Below are positions 6,758 through 12,598 of a stretch of 12,598 nt of DNA, piece by piece (position 1 is the stretch's first letter; the number at the start of each line of letters is the position of its first letter). The notes below the pieces were generated by a model. The model did no database searches, was not told where the DNA came from, and saw nothing but the letters and a program-made list of their open reading frames with translations. The translations under genes were made by a program, and so were the position numbers. This stretch comes from Clostridia bacterium (GTDB taxonomy: Bacteria > Bacillota > Clostridia > Christensenellales > UBA1242), in contig JAEDFU010000023.1 in NCBI GenBank assembly GCA_016297915.1, positions 1 to 12,598 on the forward strand. Reading direction: 5' to 3'.

Positions 6758-8086
6758 CTACTTGTCTATAACTGTTACGCTGTGGACGATTGGTTTCCAT
6801 TCAACTTGTTTTTTGGATATTGATCTAAAGAAAATTGGAATATACAAAAACATAAAGAATGGGTTAGTTAGACAGCAAATAAATGCATTTTTGGCTGTTA
6901 AATTAATTCTCTTCTTTTCGGCTAAAATCATAAGCAGTGTGTATAAGATTAGGAATAAATATATTGCCATAGCAGATATTCCGCACGCCATTAGTACTCT
7001 TATTGCAAGTGGTTCATGGAGGATAAATCCGACGATGCTAAGGACTAAAGTGTAAATTGTGTAGCTAATTATTGTAATGAGCATGGATGCAATAGGGAGT
7101 AGACTTATTGCAAACTCAGTTTTGTTAAAACGATTTCCTTTTTCAATTATTGCACTTTTTAGCAATTCTTTGGCATATTTTTTGTCGCTTTGTGAATGTC
7201 CTTTGACCCATCGTAATCGCTGATTCCAACTTGTTTTTAGGCTTGTTGGTTGTTCGTCATAAAATTCGGCATATTCGTTATATGTGGACTTAATGCTATT
7301 TAGTGCCGAAAATAATGTAAGTTCGTAGTCCTCGGTAAGTGTATAAAATTTCCAACCGCCAATCTTTTTGATTTCTTCAAAGTCAATATAAAATCCTGTT
7401 CCGCTAAGAATAACATTTCTATTAAACTTGGCACGGCATTTGTTGTGAAAAGTGTTTATCATTGAGAATGTTAATGCGGAGCATGACGCAACCCAGCCGT
7501 CATTCCAGTTTTTTGAATTTCTATAACCCAAAGCTATTTTGTAGCCAGCGTCATAGCTTTTGTTCATTTCTTCGATAAAGTTTGGGGCTAGTATATTGTC
7601 TGCATCAAAAATAAACATTGCGTCATAATCTTTTTTGCTAGCAAAAACTTCTTGTATGGCTTCGTCAAGAGCGTAGCCTTTGCCTTTGAGTTCCAAGTGT
7701 TGTCTTACAAAAATATTTGTGTTTTTGTACTTTTTGACAATCTCGCAAGTAGGGTCATCAGTGCTTTCGACGATTACATATGTCTCTAACAAGTCAGTAT
7801 TATAAGTCTGATTTTCGATTGACTTTAGTAGCCCCTCAATTACTTTGCTCTCGTTTCTTGCAGGGATTAGTATTAGAAACTTATGATCCTTTTTTGCATC
7901 GGGAAATTTTTTGCTAGGGAACAACCCCACAATATGGTCAATTATCTTGGTTAGTAGCAGGACTACACTTATTGCCAAGCACACATAATAGACAATATTT
8001 CCGATGTGAAAAAAATTATAATACATAAGTACTCCAAAGATTAATAAAAGTAATGAGGCAATAGACTTATTGTTGATTTTTTGCAA
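6758..8086 (-). CDS. Membrane-bound family-2 glycosyltransferase
   Basis: This protein of up to 442 aa is a processive-type GT2 enzyme of the cellulose/hyaluronan synthase class, expected to build or extend an extracellular polysaccharide from a nucleotide sugar. After one or two N-terminal membrane helices (8-26, 31-48) the GT-A domain opens with LILIPARNES (71-80). It continues with DADN (161-164, metal and donor binding), TED (251-253, likely catalytic base) and QRLRW (289-293, acceptor/translocation motif). Membrane helices follow at about 328-355, 362-388 and 402-420. There is no PilZ domain. The longest frame starts at a TTG with no clear ribosome site. An internal ATG at 8026 has GGAG five bases upstream and would give 422 aa, so the start is uncertain. 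The gene is monocistronic and convergent to plsY. The sugar and product are unknown. Confidence 0.88.
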   Translation of the reverse strand: MQKINNKSIASLLLLIFGVLMYYNFFHIGNIVYYVCLAISVVLLLTKIIDHIVGLFPSKKFPDAKKDHKFLILIPARNESKVIEGLLKSIENQTYNTDLLETYVIVESTDDPTCEIVKKYKNTNIFVRQHLELKGKGYALDEAIQEVFASKKDYDAMFIFDADNILAPNFIEEMNKSYDAGYKIALGYRNSKNWNDGWVASCSALTFSMINTFHNKCRAKFNRNVILSGTGFYIDFEEIKKIGGWKFYTLTEDYELTLFSALNSIKSTYNEYAEFYDEQPTSLKTSWNQRLRWVKGHSQSDKKYAKELLKSAIIEKGNRFNKTEFAISLLPIASMLITIISYTIYTLVLSIVGFILHEPLAIRVLMACGISAMAIYLFLILYTLLMILAEKKRINLTAKNAFICCLTNPFFMFLYIPIFFRSISKKQVEWKPIVHSVTVIDK

Positions 8087-8280
8087 AATATTTGCCAGTC
8101 ATTGCTTATAGGGATTTTATAACAAATGTTTTTTCATAAAATAGTAAGTTCTTTATATTGTAACAAATATATAAAAAAAATGAAACAATTTTCGACAATT
8201 TTTGGGATTTTTGCGGACAAATAATTTAATTTATTTTTTGATGTATATTTTTTAATTCTTGCATATAACAATAATTTTGT

Positions 8281-8306
8281 TCATATAATCTTTAAACTCA
8301 TACAAA
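8281..8306 (+). promoter_or_regulatory. Possible sigma-E-type promoter of spoIVA
   Basis: CATACAAA at 8299-8306 closely matches the sigma-E -10 consensus CATACAnT. Upstream TCATATA (8281-8287) resembles the -35, but the gap is a few bases shorter than usual. spoIVA is a sigma-E target in studied spore formers, which supports the reading. Confidence 0.4.
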
Positions 8307-8352
8307 AAGCAAAATAAAAAGTTTGAGTTTTAAGACTTTTTCGGAGGATTAT

Positions 8353-9831
8353 ATGAGCGATTATAACATATACAAAGATATTGCCGAGAGAACAAATGGC
8401 GATATTTACATAGGTGTTGTAGGCCCAGTAAGAACTGGCAAATCAACATTTATAACCAAAATTATGGAAAAACTTGTGCTTCCTAATATTGTGGATGGAT
8501 ATAGCAAAGAAAGAACCAAAGATGAAATGCCTCAAAGTGGTGATGGTAAGTCAATTATGACCACACAGCCAAAATTTATTCCTAACGAAGCTGTAAATGT
8601 AGCTTTGGACAAAGATGTAAACTTTAAGGTAAGACTAATTGACTGTGTGGGATACTTGGTCGAAGGAGCTCTAGGGCACGAAGAAAATGCACATCCAAGA
8701 ATGGTTTCAACTCCTTGGGATGACAAGGAAATTCCGTTTGAAAAGGCTGCTGAAATAGGAACAAATAAGGTGATCACCAATCATTCAACCGTAGCTGTTA
8801 TGGTGACTTGTGACGGAAGTATTACTGACCTTGGAAGAGATAGTTATATCAAGGCAGAAGAGAGAGTTGTAAATGAGCTCAAAAATTGCAAAAAGCCATT
8901 TGTAATTGTTTTGAACTCTACTCATCCAAAAAATATTGAAACTATAAATCTTGCTAAATCACTATCCAATAAATACGAAACAAAAGTAATTCCTCTCGAT
9001 GTAGAAAACTTGGATGATGAAAATATCAGTGATGTATTCGAGGGGATTTTGCATGAGTTCCCAGTCAAAAAAGTAGCAATCAAATTCCCTGAGTGGTTAC
9101 AAATTTTGGATTATACAAGCGAGATTATAAAAAACATCATTAGTAATGTTAAGGATATAATAGATAGTTTTGACAAAGTAGATAGCCTGCCCGACACTGT
9201 TTCTCTTGGTCAAGCGTCGCAAGACTTTGAGTCTGAGATTAGCAAAACTCTTGATTTGGGTGAGGGTAAATTAACTTTGACACTTACTCCAAAGTCGGAC
9301 CTATATTATAGAGTGTTAAGCGGTGAATGTAATTGCGAAATCACAGATGAATTCCATTTGATTTCATATATCAAACAATTGAGTGTTGCCAAAGTTCAAT
9401 ATGACAAATTCAAAGAGGCTATTGAGCAAGTCAAAGAGACTGGTTATGGCGTTGTTCACCCAGATCCAAACGACTTAACTTTGGAAGAGCCAAAAATGTA
9501 CAAATCTGGCGGAAAATATGGCGTAAAACTAAGAGCAAGTGCTCCAAGTCTACATATTATGCAAGTAGATATTCAAACAGAAGTTAACTCAATGGTTGGC
9601 AACGAACAACAGTCTGAGGAGCTCGTCAAGTCTCTTATGGAACAATTTGAAACCGATCCTAAAGAAATGTGGGAGACCAAAGTCTTTGGCAGAAGTTTGT
9701 ATTCGCTTGTAAACGATGATTTGCAAAACAAATTACATGTTATGCCTCAAGAAGTTCAACGAAAAATGCGTAGAACATTAGGCAGAATTGTAAATGAGGG
9801 CAAAGGCGGAGTTATCTGTATTCTTTTGTAA
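8353..9831 (+). CDS. spoIVA: Stage IV sporulation protein A (spore coat morphogenetic ATPase)
   Basis: SpoIVA polymerises, using ATP hydrolysis, into the basement layer of the spore coat on the mother-cell side of the forespore membrane, anchored by SpoVM. The product is 492 aa, the same length as the Bacillus subtilis protein. Walker A is GPVRTGKST (24-32, K30), the paired threonines T70-T71 match the sensor threonines, and D97 in RLIDCVGY is the Walker B position. A middle domain rich in charged residues precedes the C-terminal region, which ends GGVICILL, the typical hydrophobic end needed for membrane targeting. The ATG at 8353 has GGAGG five bases upstream. An in-frame start 30 bases earlier is less well supported. 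A strong terminator follows immediately. Confidence 0.97.
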   Translation: MSDYNIYKDIAERTNGDIYIGVVGPVRTGKSTFITKIMEKLVLPNIVDGYSKERTKDEMPQSGDGKSIMTTQPKFIPNEAVNVALDKDVNFKVRLIDCVGYLVEGALGHEENAHPRMVSTPWDDKEIPFEKAAEIGTNKVITNHSTVAVMVTCDGSITDLGRDSYIKAEERVVNELKNCKKPFVIVLNSTHPKNIETINLAKSLSNKYETKVIPLDVENLDDENISDVFEGILHEFPVKKVAIKFPEWLQILDYTSEIIKNIISNVKDIIDSFDKVDSLPDTVSLGQASQDFESEISKTLDLGEGKLTLTLTPKSDLYYRVLSGECNCEITDEFHLISYIKQLSVAKVQYDKFKEAIEQVKETGYGVVHPDPNDLTLEEPKMYKSGGKYGVKLRASAPSLHIMQVDIQTEVNSMVGNEQQSEELVKSLMEQFETDPKEMWETKVFGRSLYSLVNDDLQNKLHVMPQEVQRKMRRTLGRIVNEGKGGVICILL

Positions 9832-9840
9832 TCGACTAAA

Positions 9841-9884
9841 AAAACTCGTAAAAACAGTTAAGGCAGTTTTTACGAGTTTTTTTT
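9841..9884. terminator. Strong bidirectional terminator after spoIVA
   Basis: A 15-bp stem (9841-9855 with 9866-9880) encloses a 10-nt loop and is followed by a T-run on the plus strand. The A-run at the left arm gives Ts on the minus strand, so it also ends the convergent gene at 9883. Confidence 0.9.
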
Positions 9885-10776
9885 ATTGTTTTTGATATGA
9901 ACTACTTAATTGTGGCAAGCCTTGTAGTGGCTGATAAGAGCACGAAATAGGTACTGTTTCGATTTGATCGTTAGGAGTAATTCTTTCGCAATATGTCAAA
10001 TTAAAAAAGTCGGACGGTTTGACACTATTGTTCTTTTCGTTTTTGATATAACTTGTAACAATACACTCAATACTGCCGTCACTATAAACTTTGCCTTTTG
10101 GGGTTTGTTTAATAACATATGGCGTTACACAAATTAGTCCTGACATAAAAGGATTTTTGAAGTCGACATCACCTGGAACAATAGATTTGGCAATTTCGCC
10201 AAGTCGTGGGCAATTTTCGGTGTGGTCGGTGTATTCCGCCATAGGTTTGGTTGTTCCCAAAAATGCCACAGGCATCCTACCAGATTTGCCAATAGCTTGC
10301 AAGTTGGTCTCACGCATGTAATCAAAATAGGTGCAAAGAGTGTCAATATTTACATCTTTTTTTGGAACATACTTAAACAAATTCTTTTTGGCCTCGTCAA
10401 TGTCTTTGGAGTTTTGACTGACATAGTCTATTGCTGGACAGATAATTTTGTCTATGACTAAGTTGCCAGATTTGCTCATATATCCCAAACATACAAATTC
10501 AATAGGGGTATCCTTTTGATTGTTTGAAAGCCTATAGTCGGATTTTTCCTGAGCTAGACTTCTTATCATATCAAGTGTAATACCTGCTTGCTTATTGATG
10601 CATAGTTTGACAGGCTGTCCACTTTTGAGCGTAGCACTTTTTAGTGCTTGATTTGGTACTGGCATATTAGATCCCAAAGTATATTCAGGAAACTTTTTGT
10701 CAATACAAGTGATTAGCTTGCTAAGCTCAGGGTTGTTTCGACAAGATGTCAAAAATCTATAATTATTACTGGACAT
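9883..10776 (-). CDS. Unrecognised 297-aa protein
   Basis: I do not recognise a family with confidence. The start at 10776 is set by GAGGAG six bases upstream; a frame extension to 10839 has no such support. The protein has no signal peptide or membrane helix and is probably cytoplasmic. The N-terminal 70 residues include FLTSCRNNPELSKLITCI. Strand-rich segments follow: IEFVCLGYMSKSGNLVID, RMPVAFLGTTKPMAEY, HTENCPRLGEI and MSGLICVTPYVI. Their order loosely resembles a JAB/MPN metalloprotease-like fold, but the HxH of that family reads TTK here, so any such domain would be inactive; this is a guess. The C-terminal 40 residues are low-complexity with Gln and Ser. It converges on spoIVA and shares its terminator. 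Confidence 0.65.
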   Translation of the reverse strand: MSSNNYRFLTSCRNNPELSKLITCIDKKFPEYTLGSNMPVPNQALKSATLKSGQPVKLCINKQAGITLDMIRSLAQEKSDYRLSNNQKDTPIEFVCLGYMSKSGNLVIDKIICPAIDYVSQNSKDIDEAKKNLFKYVPKKDVNIDTLCTYFDYMRETNLQAIGKSGRMPVAFLGTTKPMAEYTDHTENCPRLGEIAKSIVPGDVDFKNPFMSGLICVTPYVIKQTPKGKVYSDGSIECIVTSYIKNEKNNSVKPSDFFNLTYCERITPNDQIETVPISCSYQPLQGLPQLSSSYQKQ

Positions 10777-10800
10777 ATAATTCTCCTCAAATTTATTTGT

Positions 10801-10826
10801 AAAAATATCTTGATTGTGATATTTTT
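10801..10826. repeat. Inverted repeat in the divergent intergenic region
   Basis: AAAAATATC (10801-10809) and GATATTTTT (10818-10826) form a 9-bp dyad with an 8-nt spacer. It lies between the start of the unrecognised gene and yfcE. It could be an operator or a weak AT-rich terminator-like hairpin in the leader of the minus-strand gene. Confidence 0.4.
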
Positions 10827-10862
10827 TTAAAAAGTGCAAAATCTCAGATAAGACTAATATTA

Positions 10863-10892
10863 TTGCACATATTCTTAATTATATTTTATTAT
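10863..10892 (+). promoter_or_regulatory. Possible promoter of the YfcE-type gene
   Basis: TTGCAC (10863-10868) and TATTAT (10887-10892) are 18 bp apart. An overlapping TATAAT at 10890-10895 is a better -10 box but sits 21 bp from the same -35. The start would be near 10900. Confidence 0.4.
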
Positions 10893-10928
10893 AATATTTA
10901 TCAAAAATCAATACTTTTAGGGAAAAAT

Positions 10929-11402
10929 ATGAAAATTATAGTTGTATCAGATAGTCATGGGAACAAAAAAGGAATTGAAAAAATATTCCAAACTCTTCAA
11001 TTTGATTATTTCTTGTTTTTGGGAGACGGACTTAAGGATTTGGGAGATTATATTTATTTAGATAATGTATTTGCTGTTACTGGCAATTGCGATTATTTTT
11101 CCTCAGAGCCAATTGAGCGTGTTTTTAATGCAAACGGTGTACTAATTTTTTATACACATGGACATAAGTATTCTGTTAAGTCAAGCCTTTGGCAAATTAA
11201 ACAACAAGGACGACTTGAGCATGCAGATATTGTTTTGTTTGGACATACACATATACCTTTTGTCGAAAAAATTGATGATATGATACTCGCTAATCCTGGA
11301 ACATTCCAAGCTAAAACTGGAGGGGATTGTTGTGCTCTTGAGATAAACATATCTGACGACAAAAAAATTGACATCAAGCCGATTACTATCAATATAAAAT
11401 AA
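10929..11402 (+). CDS. YfcE/MJ0936-family metallophosphoesterase
   Basis: This 157-aa protein is a compact calcineurin-like phosphodiesterase, a family with two-metal hydrolysis of phosphodiesters and uncertain physiological substrates. The five metal motifs are in order: DSHGN (8-12), GDG (32-34, D33), GNCD (52-55, N53), THGH (76-79) and GHTH (105-108). NPGT (122-125) follows in the place of the usual NPGS. The length is that of the family core. The ATG at 10929 has AGGGA six bases upstream; a longer frame from 10863 has no ribosome site and overlaps the promoter region. In many Bacillota this gene follows rdgB, but here it stands alone before the tRNA region. Confidence 0.92.
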   Translation: MKIIVVSDSHGNKKGIEKIFQTLQFDYFLFLGDGLKDLGDYIYLDNVFAVTGNCDYFSSEPIERVFNANGVLIFYTHGHKYSVKSSLWQIKQQGRLEHADIVLFGHTHIPFVEKIDDMILANPGTFQAKTGGDCCALEINISDDKKIDIKPITINIK

Positions 11403-11496
11403 TTACATCCCACAAATAAAATTTATCCCCAATATGGGGGTTCTGGCTATGTAATAGTCCAAGTGCAAAGCACTTGAAAGGACTGGAAGAAGAAAC

Positions 11497-11521
11497 AAAA
11501 AAACACCTTGAAAAAGGTGTT
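11497..11521 (-). terminator. Duplicated terminator, copy A
   Basis: On the minus strand AACACCTT (11514-11521) pairs with AAGGTGTT (11502-11509) over a 4-nt loop, with a T-run to 11497. It is identical to the tRNA operon terminator at 11687-11711 and would stop any transcript from the 70-bp segment. Confidence 0.8.
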
Positions 11522-11525
11522 ATTT

Positions 11526-11546
11526 TGGTGCGGATGAGAGGACTTG
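11526..11546 (-). pseudogene. Fragment of tRNA-Leu (3' end only)
   Basis: These 21 bases equal the CCA end, discriminator, acceptor 3' strand and part of the T arm of the tRNA-Leu at 11716-11798. The rest of the tRNA is missing; the sequence to the right (11547 on) is unrelated and has no matching 5' acceptor strand. Confidence 0.85.
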
Positions 11547-11616
11547 TCTATATGATGCAATCATATATCTCGGGTGGCAGACAAGGTAAAGTGTCTGACG
11601 GGTTCCCGAGTACCTT
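11547..11616 (-). other. 70-bp structured segment between the two 120-bp repeats
   Basis: Read on the minus strand, CTCGGG pairs with CCCGAG and encloses CAGACA/TGTCTG with an 8-nt loop. AAGGTA at the 5' edge can pair with TACCTT in that loop (a pseudoknot). TATATGAT-TGC-ATCATATA forms a further hairpin. TTGTCT could instead pair with AGACAA downstream. It leads into the tRNA fragment and a terminator. It could be a small RNA, or the remains of a tRNA-linked element; I recognise no family. Confidence 0.4.
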
Positions 11617-11736
11617 CCCCAAAATGGGGGTTCTGACTATGTAATAGTCCAAGTGCAAAGCACTTGAAAGGACTGGAAGAAGAAACAAAAAAACACCTTG
11701 AAAAAGGTGTTATTTTGGTGCGGATGAGAGGACTTG
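11617..11736. repeat. 120-bp direct repeat, copy B
   Basis: This is the copy that contains the true 3' end of the tRNA-Leu gene and its terminator, followed by the extra hairpins beyond the terminator. It is the likely source of copy A. Confidence 0.95.
11687..11711 (-). terminator. Terminator of the six-tRNA operon
   Basis: On the minus strand AACACCTT (11704-11711) pairs with AAGGTGTT (11692-11699) around a 4-nt loop, with a run of seven Ts (11687-11693) that overlaps the second arm. It lies just after the CCA end of tRNA-Leu. Confidence 0.9.
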
Positions 11737-11798
11737 AACCCCCATGGTTTCCCGCCAGATCCTAAGTCTGGTGCGTCTGCCAATTTCGCCACATCCGC
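11716..11798 (-). tRNA. tRNA-Leu (anticodon UAG)
   Basis: This is a type II tRNA with an extended variable arm. The acceptor GCGGATG/CATCCGC, discriminator A and encoded CCA are present. The anticodon stem CCAGA/TCTGG encloses a loop with TAG. It is the last gene of the operon. Confidence 0.97.
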
Positions 11799-11801
11799 AA
11801 G

Positions 11802-11877
11802 TGGTGACCTATCCGCGATTCGAACGCGGGACACCATGATTAAAAGTCATGTGCTCTACCTACTGAGCTAATAGGCC
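11802..11877 (-). tRNA. tRNA-Lys (anticodon UUU)
   Basis: The cloverleaf is complete: acceptor GGCCTAT/ATAGGTC with one G-U pair, anticodon loop CTTTTAA and encoded CCA. Only three bases separate it from the following tRNA-Leu. Confidence 0.97.
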
Positions 11878-11921
11878 ATATTAAGTTGTACGAGTTAAGG
11901 GAAAGTATTGCAAGTAATAAA

Positions 11922-11996
11922 TGGCTGGGGTAGCAGGATTTGAACCTACGGATGCGAGAGTCAAAGTCTCGTGCCTTACCACTTGGCTATACCCCA
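11922..11996 (-). tRNA. tRNA-Gln (anticodon UUG)
   Basis: The acceptor is TGGGGTA/TACCCCA with discriminator G and CCA. The anticodon stem CGAGA/TCTCG encloses a loop with TTG. Confidence 0.96.
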
Positions 11997-12009
11997 ATAC
12001 AAAATTAAA

Positions 12010-12086
12010 TGGGGTGAATAGTGGGACTCGAACCCACGACTTCCAGAGCCACAATCTGGCGCTCTACCAACTGAACTATATCCACC
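12010..12086 (-). tRNA. tRNA-His (anticodon GUG)
   Basis: The anticodon stem CCAGA/TCTGG holds GTG. The extra 5' G (G-1, at 12086) faces discriminator C, the hallmark of tRNA-His. CCA is encoded. Confidence 0.97.
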
Positions 12087-12104
12087 ATATATTTAAAAAA
12101 ATTA

Positions 12105-12181
12105 TGGTACGCCAGAAGGGATTCGAACCCCTGACACCCGCCTTAGAAGGGCGGTGCTCTATCCAGCTGAGCTACTGGCGC
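12105..12181 (-). tRNA. tRNA-Arg (anticodon UCU)
   Basis: The anticodon stem CCGCC/GGCGG holds TCT. The acceptor GCGCCAG/CTGGCGT closes with a G-U first pair, and CCA is encoded. Confidence 0.96.
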
Positions 12182-12202
12182 ACAACTCACTAAATTAGTG
12201 AA

Positions 12203-12276
12203 TGGAGCGGGTGATGGGAATCGGACCCACGCAACCAGCTTGGAAGGCTGGGGCTCTACCATTGAGCTACACCCGC
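12203..12276 (-). tRNA. tRNA-Gly (anticodon UCC)
   Basis: The acceptor is GCGGGTG/CACCCGC with discriminator T and CCA. The anticodon stem CCAGC/GCTGG holds TCC. The T loop reads TCCGATT, so position 55 is C rather than the near-universal U. It is the first gene of the operon. Confidence 0.95.
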
Positions 12277-12308
12277 ACATATATCTATTTTTTGCAAAAC
12301 GCATTATA

Positions 12309-12337
12309 ATAATATCATCTCTTGCATGTGATGTCAA
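12309..12337 (-). promoter_or_regulatory. Promoter of the six-tRNA operon
   Basis: On the minus strand a perfect TTGACA (12332-12337) is 17 bp from TATTAT (12309-12314). The start is expected near 12302, about 25 bases before tRNA-Gly. Confidence 0.85.
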
Positions 12338-12416
12338 CAATTTTTTTCAAATTTTTTATTTTATTTTGGTATACAAAAATATAATAATTAATATTATAAA
12401 TTATATTTCAAAATTA

Positions 12417-12445
12417 TTGCATTATCAATATTTTCGTGATATAAT
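12417..12445 (+). promoter_or_regulatory. Promoter of the plus-strand tRNA-Leu
   Basis: TTGCAT (12417-12422) and a perfect TATAAT (12440-12445) are 17 bp apart, and TGA directly before the TATAAT gives an extended -10. The start is expected near 12452. Confidence 0.88.
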
Positions 12446-12469
12446 GTCAAAGTTAATTAAAATTAATAT

Positions 12470-12553
12470 GCGGATATGGCGGAATGGCAGACGCGCAAGC
12501 TTGAGGTGTTTGTGGGGAGACCCGTGCTGGTTCAAGTCCAGTTATCCGCACCA
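12470..12553 (+). tRNA. tRNA-Leu (anticodon GAG)
   Basis: This is a type II tRNA with acceptor GCGGATA/TATCCGC, discriminator A and encoded CCA. The anticodon stem CAAGC/GTTTG has one G-U pair and a loop with GAG. The variable arm is long. It has its own promoter and terminator and is divergent from the six-gene operon. Confidence 0.97.
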
Positions 12554-12557
12554 AAAT

Positions 12558-12582
12558 GATACCTTAATAGGTATCTTTTTTT
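12558..12582 (+). terminator. Terminator of the plus-strand tRNA-Leu
   Basis: GATACC (12558-12563) pairs with GGTATC (12570-12575) around a 6-nt loop, followed by seven Ts. Confidence 0.9.
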
Positions 12583-12586
12583 GTGC

Positions 12587-12598
12587 AACTGGACTTGA
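12587..12598 (-). repeat. 12-nt inverted copy of a tRNA-Leu T arm at the window edge
   Basis: The last 12 bases are the reverse complement of the T-arm segment of the tRNA-Leu just upstream (within 12532-12543). They may be the 3' edge of another tRNA or a tRNA fragment on the minus strand. No CCA follows in the expected place, so a fragment is more likely. The window ends before this can be decided. Confidence 0.4.

Larger units (their letters stand above)
11427..11546. repeat. 120-bp direct repeat, copy A
   Basis: This segment matches 11617-11736 with only two differences that I can count (11433 T/A and 11446 G/A). It holds hairpins CCCCA-nnn-TGGGG, a GACTAT/ATAGTC dyad, AAGTGC/GCACTT, a terminator and 21 nt of tRNA-Leu 3' end. 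The offset between copies is 190 bp. Confidence 0.95.

Noticed and set aside
11547..11616. T-box leader, because of a GGGTGG motif on the plus strand
   Set aside because: The rest of the T-box core (ACCGCG and the matching antiterminator arm) is missing, and no synthetase or amino-acid gene follows.
11637..12340. Short protein frames across the tRNA cluster
   Set aside because: They coincide with well-formed tRNA genes on the minus strand; such frames are a common artefact.

Overview
The window is a piece of a low-GC bacterial chromosome, almost certainly from an endospore-forming member of the Bacillota (Clostridia-like). The evidence is spoIVA and spoIIP, a YlmC/YmxH-type PRC-barrel gene beside nrdR, AT-rich intergenic DNA, purine-rich Shine-Dalgarno sites and tRNA genes with encoded CCA ends. 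I cannot name a species from sequence alone.

Layout. At 1-311 a roughly 100-bp element occurs twice, 200 bp apart. Read on the minus strand, the complete copy has a promoter, an H-type pseudoknot and an intrinsic terminator, so it looks like a small untranslated RNA gene present as a tandem pair. At 348-1097 (minus) is a sugar-phosphate nucleotidyltransferase. nrdR (1247-1702, plus) follows with its own terminator. After about 400 bp of AT-rich DNA comes a minus-strand YlmC/YmxH-like gene (2139-2504).

The core is a plus-strand block: an unknown membrane protein (2651-3265) overlapping spoIIP (3207-4298), then der (4508-5836) and plsY (5836-6696), which overlap by one base. A convergent family-2 glycosyltransferase gene (6758-8086, minus) stands where many clostridia carry gpsA, followed by spoIVA (8353-9831, plus), an unrecognised protein (9883-10776, minus) and a YfcE-type metallophosphoesterase (10929-11402, plus).

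The right end (11427-12598) is a tRNA region. Six tRNA genes on the minus strand (Gly-Arg-His-Gln-Lys-Leu in transcription order) share one promoter and end in an intrinsic terminator. A second tRNA-Leu, with its own promoter and terminator, is divergent on the plus strand. The terminator end of the six-gene operon has been duplicated: a 120-bp repeat holding the last 21 nt of tRNA-Leu, the terminator and extra hairpins occurs twice, separated by a 70-bp segment that can itself fold into several helices.

SpoIVA builds the coat basement layer on the forespore and SpoIIP degrades peptidoglycan during engulfment. Der supports 50S assembly, PlsY supplies lysophosphatidate, and NrdR controls ribonucleotide reductase genes. 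The least explained parts are the tandem RNA element at the left edge and the duplicated, tRNA-tailed structured segment near 11.5 kb.
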